This document shows positions 56,001 through 64,000 of a DNA stretch of 64,000 nt, one piece after another. The first letter of the stretch is position 1. Each line of letters opens with the position of its first letter. The stretch comes from Phoronis australis (taxonomy: Eukaryota; Phoronida; Phoronidae), in contig NMRA01000659.1 of the NCBI GenBank assembly GCA_002633005.1, positions 158,419 through 222,418 of the forward strand. Reading direction: 5' to 3'. The position numbers and the translations under genes were made by a program. Under the pieces are notes generated by a model, which saw only the letters and a program-made list of their open reading frames with translations, was not told the origin of the DNA and made no database searches.

Positions 56001-58227
56001 TAAGCACACAGCCACGTAAAGTTTGCTCATGACAGGAACTTAACTCTGAATTATTTATCTAGTGTACCCTGTGTCTGCACTATAAGCGCCACAGTTTCTC
56101 CTAACGTACGATTGGCCGGGGACTGAAAACATGTAAAGTGACATGTCGATATCATTTAACCGTTGCACGACGGTAGGGTTGCAGACCAAATGCGAATCGG
56201 CCTTTGTTGAAAGCAACGCTGATCATAAAGTTATCCTCCTAAATATGGCGTTGAACGAAAAAGGTGTGATAAAAAACCTGTTCTAGTCGAAATCTGATGT
56301 CGTTGGATTGATCTGCGTTAAATTTTTGTTTACTTCATCGGTCTTCACAACCTAATGAACTATAAGCGGAGTAAACCCACTTACTTATCCGACTGCCGTA
56401 CAGCCTGAAAATGTGTTAACAGAGCCGTGATTATTCCCATGTAATTGTTTTCATTAGATGGTCAAAAACCCACAAAGGAGCGTATTTCAGACAATGTAAT
56501 TATTCTTGAGCATTGTAATTTTGGTAAGAGACAGATACAGGTTCTCTCAATTCGTCGTCATGCTGTCCTGGCAAACAAGGACACCGCGCGCTTGTAAGGT
56601 TGAAGCGCCCAGTCTCGGACTGCCGCTGGGAAAGATGGGGCTCCCGATGGTTAGGTTTTTGTTATCAGGGTGGTTTATTCCGTGACATCTCCAGTCGACT
56701 GTCATATCCCTAAATTTGTTCTTCTTTGGTGTCACAACTGATAATGACCACCCGGCCGGAAAACTATCAAAATGAATTTGAGACAGGAATAAATTGCTTA
56801 CGATTGTAGACGTCAAAAATTGACATTCATTGCAACAGAGAGTTTTTTAAAACTCTCTGTTGCAATGAATGTAAGCAGCCCATTAAAATGGGCTGCTTAC
56901 ATTCGTAACCCAAAGTAGCCATAAGACACTGAAATCCGGTAGATGTCTCCAGATGCCACTTGGTGACTGGACCCGCCAATAAATCAAAGAAATGCGTTAC
57001 ACTCACAAGACCATCCCCAAAAAGACCGTGTGAACAGGCGTTAAATATAATTACCTCTTTCTTCCCGACTAAGACCGTGCAGCCTGCTTTTTTCAAGAGA
57101 CTGAAATCAAAGCGAAATAGAACAGTAATGGCCGTGACCGTTTTAGTTGTGTTAGACGATTTGGTCACGGAATTAGAAAATAATAAATGATCTACTCCCC
57201 GCTTCACGTCTCTGACAAACTTGGCAAACCAATTTAGTTAAAATGTGTTTCCAAATAATGGTTCTTCAAATATGATAAAATTTTTAAATGAACATAATTT
57301 TAAGGGACTGCACCCGCCATCCGTTACTTTTTAATTAGACTACTTTCCGCTATAAATCTCAGACTGGTATTTGATTTGTTCCTTACTCGGCCATGGAAGA
57401 ACTGGCGGCTCGTTTTCACTTGAAATCAAGTTTGTGTGTTCGGCTTCTCATTTCAAGAGCCAGTAAGGAACATTTGAGACAAACTGTCTAACGGAAACTG
57501 GCCTTTTAAGTTCAGTAGTATTTTTTTAACGGTCAAATAGGGGGTTTATTACTGCTTAAAGCGGTTTTGAATTTCTGGCGATGCATCCATTGGGTCCCAC
57601 AGAAAAGACATTGAACTGATAATTAATAGTAACAAGAGTAAAAGTATTCAGGTCTATGATTTATCAAGTGTTCTTTAGACAACACGTTTCGGGGTTTGAT
57701 AGAATCTCACCAATTTCGGACAAAACTGATTACTGGTCCTACACCACAGCTATGAATTATTGTTTGAATATTTAGGGGGTCAATTTCAACGGGACCACCC
57801 AAGGGATAACAAAAAGTGTTAATGACCGTCTTACTACACAAATAACAGTTTCTACGTTGAAGTAAATCAATTTTAGTAATACTGCTCCGTTAGAGCCAAT
57901 TTTGCAAACAGAGAAATTAAAAACATGTCTGTTAGGCTGTCAAGGTATTCTTAAGGGCGTGTCATTTTCAAATAGCTATTAAGATAGCAAATACTTGTGA
58001 AACTTTACCGATGACTATCTATACACATTGTTTCACACTCGTTGTAGTAATCAAGATGTTCACGTTTGAGAGCTTGGAACTTACTAGTTTTTTGCCGCTC
58101 GCTTAATCCAAATGCGGTGGCGCCTCCAGGCCCTTCGAACTCTGAAGCGAATACGCCAGGCGTCGCTCTCCAGCACTACGCTCAGCAGTACGGTTAGCAC
58201 GAGAAAGGCGACTATAGCCTTGTTCAT
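50024..58227 (-). CDS. Secreted cationic peptide precursor, 140 aa (antimicrobial-like)
   Basis: Five coding exons join in phase (143+46+103+63+68 bases = 141 codons). Residues 1-23 (MNKAIVAFLVLTVLLSVVLE then SDA) form a textbook signal peptide with an S-x-A cleavage site. Residues 24-47 start WRIRFRVRRAWRRHRIWIKR: nine Arg, two Lys, three Trp, and strict hydrophobic/Arg alternation at the start. Residues 48-63 add LLKKAGCTVLVGKKE with the only Cys and a Gly-Lys-Lys cleavage/amidation site. Residues 64-140 (LSELTDEDYQAILKYV ... MARELAKYLQNEDMH) are strongly acidic and helix-like. Signal, cationic peptide, acidic propiece is the layout of tunicate styelin-type and similar defence peptide precursors. 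Function is inferred from layout only; I recognise no homologue. Confidence 0.85.
50232..50716 (+). repeat. 5' LTR
   Basis: The first ~378 bases match 54434-54810 with about five differences. The LTR probably runs on to the CAACA before the PBS-like TGGCGACGAG. The outer border lacks a clear TG start, so the left limit is where the match begins. Confidence 0.75.
50953..51075 (+). pseudogene. Retroelement gag, 5' part
   Basis: ATG at 50953 starts a gag-like frame (FDETVETWCAYKERLDQYF) that ends at a stop after a seven-T run near 51047-51055. The next frame continues the same protein, so a one-base slip in the T run is the likely break. Confidence 0.75.
51070..52365 (+). pseudogene. Retroelement gag-protease and start of RT
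   Basis: The gag body ends in two CX2CX4HX4C zinc knuckles (CSRCNNKNHDANSC and CHKCHRVGHVKRAC). An aspartic protease follows with active-site LDTGAKVSVIS and PLFGREWI. The frame breaks near 52360, just after RERDRLVETGV, where a short piece of the RT N-terminal region seems to be deleted. Confidence 0.88.
52366..53317 (+). pseudogene. Retroelement RT and RNase H, cut by the N gap
   Basis: RT motifs in order: LCGDFKVTINP, FTKLDLKNAYLQM, LPFGIASAPAIWQRA, VMLDDIIITG and FLGLVNYYRSFLP. RNase H then starts (LACDASKEGLGAVLSH, YSQIDKEALGIMWAVK) and runs into N at 53318. The polymerase site reads MLDD rather than the usual Y(V/L)DD. Confidence 0.92.
53318..53755. other. Assembly gap (438 N)
   Basis: Unsequenced bases inside the retroelement. 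Open frames across it are artefacts. Confidence 1.
53756..54300 (+). repeat. Tandem ~302-bp repeat before the right LTR
   Basis: TTTAGTGATCTGTGACATG starts at 53756 and 54058, and both copies continue alike. Each unit is itself two ~150-bp half-repeats sharing GGTACCTCGAA, CTAGTCTAGCTCA or GTGCTAGCTCA, TTTCTGCCGG and TTTGTCTGTCAT. More copies may lie in the gap. Confidence 0.85.
54434..54810 (+). repeat. 3' LTR, truncated copy
   Basis: About 98-99% identical to 50232-50609 by eye. The match stops at GTGTGATCCCT, after which unrelated GAT/AAT-rich sequence begins. Confidence 0.85.
55185..55373. repeat. 189-bp element of nested inverted repeats
   Basis: Perfect 22-bp terminal arms (55185-55206 and 55352-55373). 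Inside lie a perfect 14-bp stem (55211-55224 with 55231-55244), a CTTGGAATTCCAAG palindrome (55296-55309), and an 11-bp pair GCTTAATCTCA/TGAGATTAAGC (55269, 55339). It lies in the peptide gene's last intron. Confidence 0.85.
55393..55430 (+). mobile_element. SINE tail fragment
   Basis: TCAACAGGTGACGTGCAGAC followed by TAGACTAA resembles the 12.4-kb SINE body and the 40.6-kb fragment. Confidence 0.35.
55467..55529 (-). CDS. Peptide gene exon: acidic propiece, middle
   Basis: Acceptor CTTCCACAG, donor GTAACT, phase 1 in and out. It encodes AKDKAELLDEAAQLNEDTRG then L. Confidence 0.82.
   Translation of the reverse strand, partial: LKTRPNYSTRPRNSTKTQGD
55879..55981 (-). CDS. Peptide gene exon: acidic propiece, first part
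   Basis: Acceptor TATCATTTAAG, donor GTAAAT, phase 0 to 1. It encodes LSELTDEDYQAILKYVPADE and KETVLRYMREPEGF. Confidence 0.82.
56823..56904. repeat. Two overlapping perfect palindromes
   Basis: Arms of 24 bp with a TT loop (56823-56846/56849-56872), then arms of 18 bp with an AA loop (56867-56884/56887-56904). The two share six bases (GAATGT). In an intron of the peptide gene. Confidence 0.95.
57055..57100 (-). CDS. Peptide gene 46-bp exon: single Cys and GKK site
   Basis: Acceptor TTTGATTTCAG, donor GTAATT. With two bases from the previous exon it encodes YLLKKAGCTVLVGKKE and ends in phase 0, exactly as the next exon needs. Confidence 0.8.
57380..57480. repeat. Imperfect hairpin element
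   Basis: GTTCCTTACTCGGC faces GCCAGTAAGGAAC about 75 bases away. GGCTC...TTGAAAT and ATTTCAAGAGCC continue the stem inward. Confidence 0.6.
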
Positions 58228-58237
58228 CTTGATTCAG
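58085..58237 (-). CDS. Peptide gene exon: signal peptide and Arg/Trp-rich segment
   Basis: Acceptor CTATTTGCAG, 10 untranslated bases, ATG at 58227, then 47 codons plus two bases to donor GTAAGT. Read without splicing, a TAG would follow at once (47-residue product); the strong donor and phase-matched downstream exons argue for splicing. Confidence 0.85.
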
Positions 58238-59902
58238 CTGCAAATAGCAAGAACACAATGATGGCGTCAACGAAGACGTCGAAGATGAACATGATGGTGA
58301 CTATAATAATGAACAGAAAGTAGTATGATAACAGCTACACATTATTATAGTTATGAAAGAGTAACCATGATGCGCATTCAAAGGCGGTTCATGAGCGTGA
58401 CTGTTGTGGTTGACTTCCTTGGCGTCTTCGACCGATTGGGTGGGAGGCTATCGTCAGCAAAAATGCGATCTTTTAAAAGGATCTCTTTACGTGGCATTAT
58501 TTTGCAAGCGTCGGAATGCATGCGAATTAATGACGATCTCAAGATTTGCTCTTTTGTTCTTGTTTCATGTGAGACATGTCGCTTGTCAATAACTTCAATA
58601 AAACAACACGTCTTTTCAGCGTAACGTGTATATTATTCTAAAACACTCGACAAACAAGAACATTTACACAATTTGAAGATGTTCTTTCCTTTATCTTCAT
58701 CAATTTAGAACATAAAACAGCAATTGAAGGGTATGGTTAAAATTACCTAACATGTACATCTTTATTTGTTCTTTTTTCTCGCGGTTTTTGCTACCGACTT
58801 TTGAAAAAATGTTATTCAGCGTCATTCTGCTGTGGCAGTTATTTTGTTAGTGCTCTATAAAAAAAGTGTTTTTAAGCAATTGAAATTTAAAACATGAATT
58901 CCTTCAATTATATTCTACTCATGAGGAGTTCAAAACTGCGTGAAAATAACAATTAATTATGTTAATACTATTTTACCATGTGACAAAATATTATACACCT
59001 GTAAAATAGTTAATGTTGCCATCTGCTCTAGCAGAGAGGCACATGTGTGCTATTTGTCCAGCTGAGCTCATTGTAGTTTTAAAAGTATAAATTGTTTTGT
59101 TGCTTATGAACATGCCGCTATGATTTTGAAAATACTTTTGTCGAAAGACCATCAGGTGGGAATACGTTGCGTAAATTGTTTTGAGCTATTAAAGCAAGAA
59201 GGATATGTTTGTAAAAAAGTGTGCAATTTTATATTTTTTTTCTGATCAATATGGTACGTACAGTCTCAATGTGACAGCCTTAAAGTGAAACATATCAACA
59301 CGTTTTTTGTCCATTGTCAAAAATTAATTGCCTGTTTGTGTCCCTTTTGTGCATCAGTGCGCGTTTGTATACGTGTTTGAAAGTCTCTAAGTGGCAAGGA
59401 GAAAAGTTTTAATTGGCTCAATGCGTTTTTGTCGCTGTGACGCTTATTTTACTCGAATCGCTACCTTGTTTTAAAATACAAAATTTAATGCAACGACCTA
59501 GAAAGATGCAACGGTTACGGTACTTTTTTTCAAAAAATGAGATTAAAAAACAATAACGAATGCAATAGTATATTAAATGATACAGACTTAACGTTGATGA
59601 TCTGATGCACATTGATTCAGTTTCGCTAAACGATACGCGCGTTCCAAAAACCCATCTTTGAATAGTAAGGTGTGGGTAATAGACCAGCCCATAAACTACA
59701 GGGTGGAAAATAATTTTAGAATAATAATTCGTGTGGCTCAAAACAGCTAACTTTAACTAATTAGTAATGTCAGCGGAGCCTTTGTCAAACACTCGTCTGC
59801 GCAGGGCTCCGAACAGTAAACCAGTAAACCCAATTAGAGTCTTTGGTTTAAAGAGCCTAAGTTGAAATAAATAAATAAATCTCACACAAGTCAAATACTT
59901 AC

Positions 59903-60068
59903 GGTGTCCTCAAGAGGATACTGTGAACAACCAAAAATCTTCGTTAGATGACAACCAGACTGCATCTCACTCCCCATTTTTATAGAGTTTATGGCGAGCG
60001 TTCGTGTGGGAAAGAGGACGCGGAGCTCACGACTTTTTGTATTGAAGTCGTGATGATATCCAGTGGAG
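59903..60068 (-). ncRNA. Probable 5' untranslated exon of peptide gene
   Basis: Strong donor GTAAGT at 59902. Two starts are possible: a TSS about 28 bases after the TATA box (near 59950), or an acceptor (CTACTTTGCAG) at 60069 making this an internal exon. If internal, one frame is open throughout (55 codons, including FNTKSRELRVLFPTRT), but it does not lead into the signal-peptide frame. Confidence 0.5.
59978..59984 (-). promoter_or_regulatory. TATA box candidate for peptide gene
   Basis: TATAAAA on the minus strand, about 75 bases before the GTAAGT donor of the 5' exon, with a TTGTCATCT initiator-like sequence near 59950. If used, the 5' exon is about 50 bases long. Confidence 0.5.
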
Positions 60069-62010
60069 CTGCAAAGTAGACAAATTATGGTTTAATTTTA
60101 CAGACTACTTTTGATCGTGACATGGCAAGTAAAAAGGTGAATTGATTCTTTTCATACAACACATCTTTGCAATAAACACGAAGAAAGGTCTTCGATAACA
60201 ATAGGGAAACACTATTTTTTATTACGCGAGTTAGTGTATCGAAATTACACACATAAACGATATTTCTGCAATGATGTAACGATGCCTTCTATACACGCAC
60301 GTTATGGTTTTAGAGCAGTCACGGCTTGGAACCAAGGATTCCCCATTGTCGAAGTCACGATTTCCACTGAATAGACATCCTTATTGTTTGTGTAGATGTT
60401 TTATAGTGTAACAGTTCTGAATACGCCAACTCAGGCAACATTTATTTTTATCGTGTAAATCCATTTGCATGCTCTGCAGCCCCTTACAGCAATGTGCGTC
60501 GATTTTTTCCAGTAAGTGTTACTTGAATGTGTCGATGCAGCGCCCTGCTTTCTGATGAGGTCCTGTAACCTTTGTACCGGTCTTACACACTTCGTCACCC
60601 ACTCCAGTGTATAGTAACAACTCAAGGGGACGCTGAATAGATTTCCAAATATCGTGAGCACACATTCTATACTACAACAATTTATATGTTCACTTCGTAA
60701 ATTATACAAGACGAATACTGCTTTTATTTAATTTCTCTATTTCAAATCACGAGAGAGAAATTTGTGGTAAAAACTGGTAATTTCATTGTTTTGTATCGCA
60801 CATGTTAGTTATCTGCGTGAACCTCAGTATTTTTTACATTTCTCTTGTCGTGATCTGCTAACAATCAAATAAAGCCTTTAGGTAATCTCAGCGTTTGAAA
60901 AAACATCCAACAATGAGGATATTTTAAACGATTCTTTGGTGTTTGGATCTTCAAGGGAGTGTTTTTTTTTCATTTTGGTTATCAATTGCATGTATGAAAT
61001 CTATTCTTATCATTACTTTTGAGGGATATCTAAAAATAATCCTATTGCTTGAACAGGTTCAATTTACAAGTAACGACATGATCGTGTCTTGATGTAAACA
61101 GCAAGAATAGCTTAGTTTTTTTGATACTACAAAAAATCCTTTATTCGTTCTTTCACCCAATTATGATTTTACTAAGTGTCGTGACTACCAAATTACCTAA
61201 TTACTGGGATGTGTAAATTAATATCATATGACTAGGCTGTTAGACTTACCATCACTTCAGATTTGTTGATGGGACCCCGATCAAATTCTCTACCGTTCAT
61301 CAATCTGTGAAGTTGTTTTTAAGCGATTACATTTCAGTTACATAATGCATGCCTCCGAACATCAGTTGTAACCACAAACTCTCTGAATCGGGAGGCTAAC
61401 TTTGGCTTGTCCAAAGAAATACTGATGTACACATAATGTCACCTTTTTCTTTAAATCTCAAACGTTAATCATCTCAATCAAGAAGAGCTTGTATCAATAA
61501 TAATGTACTGACTTCTGCGAAATTCTGTTTCACAACCGTTAAAACGTTGCTGATTAAAAATACACCCTTTTGTAACCCGTGCGTTTATGCAGTGGTAGCA
61601 TTTTTGATTCATTTTATTGTGCTGAGACAATATAGAAAGGCTAGTCTGAGGATGGTCGCCTCCGATCTAGCCTTTACAAGGTAGTAAGTTTATATTTAGT
61701 CAACATGTAAGGAGCAATATATGTAACTTGATGGGGAAACGGGACGGGGGTAAGACTTTTATAGTTACATGATTCCCCACAGGGTGGCGATATGATTGAT
61801 CGTTGCAGAGTATTGCTGTGGTGCGAGGGGGATTCTTAGCACGTGACTTCTCACTGTTAGCTTAGAACAGTCTAACATTCGGACATTCTGATGTTGAGAA
61901 ATACCACAAGCATACTGTGTGCTGTCTAGTTTAGAAATGCTGTTGAAACTTGCCGCTTCTGCAACAAGAACCAACTAAATCGGTGCTAATTTCTATCGTT
62001 GGCCAAATAG
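60069..62010. other. Upstream of peptide gene, little recognised
   Basis: Apart from the candidate exon at 61250-61304, AT-rich sequence without recognised genes. Open frames near 60431 and 61765 lack splice support. Confidence 0.4.
61250..61304 (-). other. Candidate further upstream exon
   Basis: A 55-base segment between AG (CAACTTCACAG) and donor GTAAGT, with an open frame NGREFDRGPINKSEVM. It could be a 5' exon of the peptide gene or part of another gene; no homologue was recognised. Confidence 0.3.
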
Positions 62011-62019
62011 GTGAACGTT

Positions 62020-62290
62020 ATGCACGTAAACTGCGTGCGTATGTTAATTATTGCTAACCTCGTAAATTAATTCTTTACCGTGTAAATTGATTATAAACGG
62101 CGTAATTATTTACGCCAGATATTAATTATTTGCTGCACAAATTAACTTTTAATGACGTAAAGTGATTATTTGATGGGCCAATTAAATTTTAACCGCGTTA
62201 ATTAATCATTGCATAACGCACGTTAATAATTAATGTACGCCGTAAATAATTTACGCCTTTAAAAGTTATTTTTTGCCAACTAAAACGGAC
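62020..62290. repeat. AT-rich array of TTAATTA/TTTACG units
   Basis: Diverged ~20-30 bp units built on GTAAATTAATTATT and TTTACGCC, including the palindrome GGCGTAATTATTTACGCC near 62099 and a second TACGCCGTAAATAATTTACG near 62235. Related pieces recur at 62500-62575. Confidence 0.6.
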
Positions 62291-62589
62291 ATTTGCATGA
62301 ACCAAGTGAATTGTCCTGAAGGGCTTGCGGGTAATATTACCCTCTTGACATATCAATTTACACTTGTTGTAAAATGGTTTATGTGATGTTCTGTTGTCTT
62401 GTCATGTTCTTCTGATATCGGTAGTCAATGTAGAGCGTATCCGCCGATTGTAAAACGGTCGGCGATTGGACAAGATGCATTAATTATCCACGTGTGTAAA
62501 TTACGCTGACTTTATATTACGCCGTACATAATAATTTGGGCCTTTAAAAATAAGTTTGCGCAGCAAATAATTGCCAGGGGCCGTAACAC

Positions 62590-63140
62590 AGCTCATCCGC
62601 CTGAAACGACAAGTATTATCGTCTCCTTAATAAAAACCTATTTGCCAAATTTCATGAAAATCCACCAAGGAACCTGGTAGATATCAAGGGCAAACGCAAA
62701 GAAAAACAAAATTGCCCCTAAGGGACTCAAAAGTGGGATTTGTCGCAACATCCACGTCAATTGTCCACAATAGGTACATAAACCTACATGTAAGGCACAT
62801 AAGAACTTGGTGGATATAGTGCCGCATGAAAAAATGCAGATTAGCCACCAGGGGGCCACAGTTGCCAGACCTGTCCAAAAATAATCGCCTTTCCCCAGTA
62901 GGAACACAATTTGAACATTTTTCCTTTGAGCTGTGTAGCCGATAGCGAGGCGTACGCGAAAAACCAGACTCGAAAATTATTAAGATACAAGTAAGTCAAA
63001 TTTTTCTGAAAAGGGGAACGTGTAATCGTCTCCTCCGAAGTCAGACCTAATCGTCAAATTTCATGAAAATCCGTCAAGAAAGCCCGAAGGTACCGAGTTA
63101 ATGTAAAAATAAAATTGCGATTGCCACGTCTTACAATAGG
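62590..63140 (+). repeat. Module repeat, second locus
   Basis: Same family as 14404-15180: CTCCTTAATAAAAACCTATT, TTTCATGAAAATCC, GGAACCTGGTAGATAT and CCACCAGGGGGCCAC recur in order through about three modules. Confidence 0.6.
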
Positions 63141-63699
63141 CTTGTCATGCTCTCAAAACAGACACATCGTGTTTCACTGAATTATTACAATCTTGAGAAC
63201 CATTTTACAATAGATAAACAAACGTTGCGCCTCACAACATCAAAACAGTGAGGAACAGAACTATAAAAATAACGCTGATGTCTCAATTGACGTAGAACAA
63301 ATGACGTCCCAAGAATACCGCCTCGAGCTCAAAGTAATTAGTAATACACAAACACCGGTTCAGATTAGACACAGTCGTTTGAAAGCCACTGACATGCAAA
63401 TTACTATTTAGAGCAGCAACGCTCGCTACAAATACACCAGTGCAGTAAGTTAGTCTTGAAACGAGTCAATAGATGTCCTGCCGTTAGAAGTGGGTTGCGT
63501 CGAATGCAGCCGCGGCGGCCGCAAAAATACCACTAGGGAGTGTCACAGTAATCGGAGCCGTCTGAAAATTAACGTGAACTAAATTGTTCCTAGTAAGAAC
63601 ACATCTCTATAGAGCCTCAATGATTCTTTGAACTGTATGGTGGACGGAGAGTCGGATCGTCTCTCGCTTATAAAACAGACTGCAAAACAGTAATAACAG

Positions 63700-63850
63700 A
63701 TAGGCGGTGCAGAATACGTCGATCCATTCGAAAACGGGTAGAAGATTGTCGTCTCTTTAACAGATATCCAATTTGCTAAATTTAGACATGAACATCCATC
63801 AAGGCGAATCAGAGAAGAAGCAGTAGGCAAACGTCAACAACTTAAAAACT
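63700..63850 (+). repeat. Module repeat fragment
   Basis: GTCGTCTCTTTAACAG, CAATTTGCTAAATTTAGACATG and CATCCATCAAGGCGAAT follow the same module order in decayed form. Confidence 0.45.
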
Positions 63851-64000
63851 GGTCGGATCCGACCCAAACCTCGCTCGTATCGTCCCATTCATGATAGGAA
63901 CATGTCAACGGTAGTTTTGGGAACATCCGTCCATGTGTTGTGGAGATAAAGCATTAAAGCAGCGGACATAGGCAGATTTAGGGGGGGGGCAGGGGGCTCG

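Noticed and set aside
56180-56230. Possible extra peptide-gene exon (minus strand, VAFNKGRFAF)
   Set aside because: It could bridge the phases but has a poor acceptor and donor; the 46-base exon at 57055-57100 fits better and makes it unnecessary.
56905-57207. 126-codon minus-strand frame near 57 kb taken as one protein
   Set aside because: Only the 46-base part at 57055-57100 is bounded by splice sites and fits a gene; the rest runs across introns and palindromes.
58325-58624. 99-codon plus-strand frame beside the signal-peptide exon
   Set aside because: No splice partner or homology; it lies over an intron of the minus-strand peptide gene.
1-64000. CRISPR array, bacterial operon or prophage
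   Set aside because: Intron-bearing animal genes throughout; the short tandem repeats have no constant repeat plus unique-spacer pattern.

Overview
The window is nuclear DNA of an invertebrate metazoan. Genes are split by GT-AG introns of roughly 0.3-5 kb, there are no operons, and non-coding DNA is full of tRNA-derived SINEs, inverted-repeat elements, minisatellites, a LINE relic and a Ty3/gypsy-type retroelement. The protein set and repeat style suit a marine, possibly deuterostome, animal, but nothing here fixes the species. A 438-base run of N at 53318-53755 shows this is a draft assembly.

Three genes can be rebuilt exon by exon. (1) About 690-17744, minus strand: L-fucokinase (FCSK), start codon to about residue 650; the GHMP kinase domain lies beyond the left edge. 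(2) 34589-47649, plus strand: mitochondrial D-lactate dehydrogenase (LDHD), complete from its second exon to the stop, with a plausible first exon at 34589. These two lie head to head across about 17 kb. (3) 50024-58227, minus strand: a five-coding-exon gene for a 140-residue secreted precursor. It has a signal peptide, a very Arg/Trp-rich cationic segment with one Cys and a Gly-Lys-Lys processing site, then a strongly acidic tail. I do not recognise its family by sequence, but the layout is that of an antimicrobial or host-defence peptide precursor. This is the main discovery candidate. Exon phases close without a gap, giving 423 coding bases.

Non-genic layout: 6.9-8.4 kb, minisatellites inside FCSK introns; 12.0-12.1 kb, a 42-bp tandem repeat that copies an FCSK splice acceptor; 12.3-12.8 kb, two tandem SINEs; 14.4-15.2 kb, a diverged module repeat seen again at 62.6-63.9 kb; 18.95-23.54 kb, a 4.6-kb foldback element with 2.2-kb inverted arms; 23.6-24.5 kb, a 400-bp tandem duplication; 25.3-26.1 kb, two candidate exons of an unknown gene; 33.0-33.9 kb, a LINE relic; 35.4-36.0 kb, small palindromic repeats; 38.3-38.5 kb, a broken THAP domain; 50.2-54.8 kb, a broken Ty3/gypsy element lying antisense in the last intron of the secreted-peptide gene; 55.2 and 56.8 kb, perfect hairpin elements.

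The three genes have no evident shared pathway: FCSK works in fucose salvage, LDHD in mitochondrial D-lactate oxidation, and the peptide gene probably in secretion or defence. All family comparisons are from memory of the proteins; no alignment or search was run.
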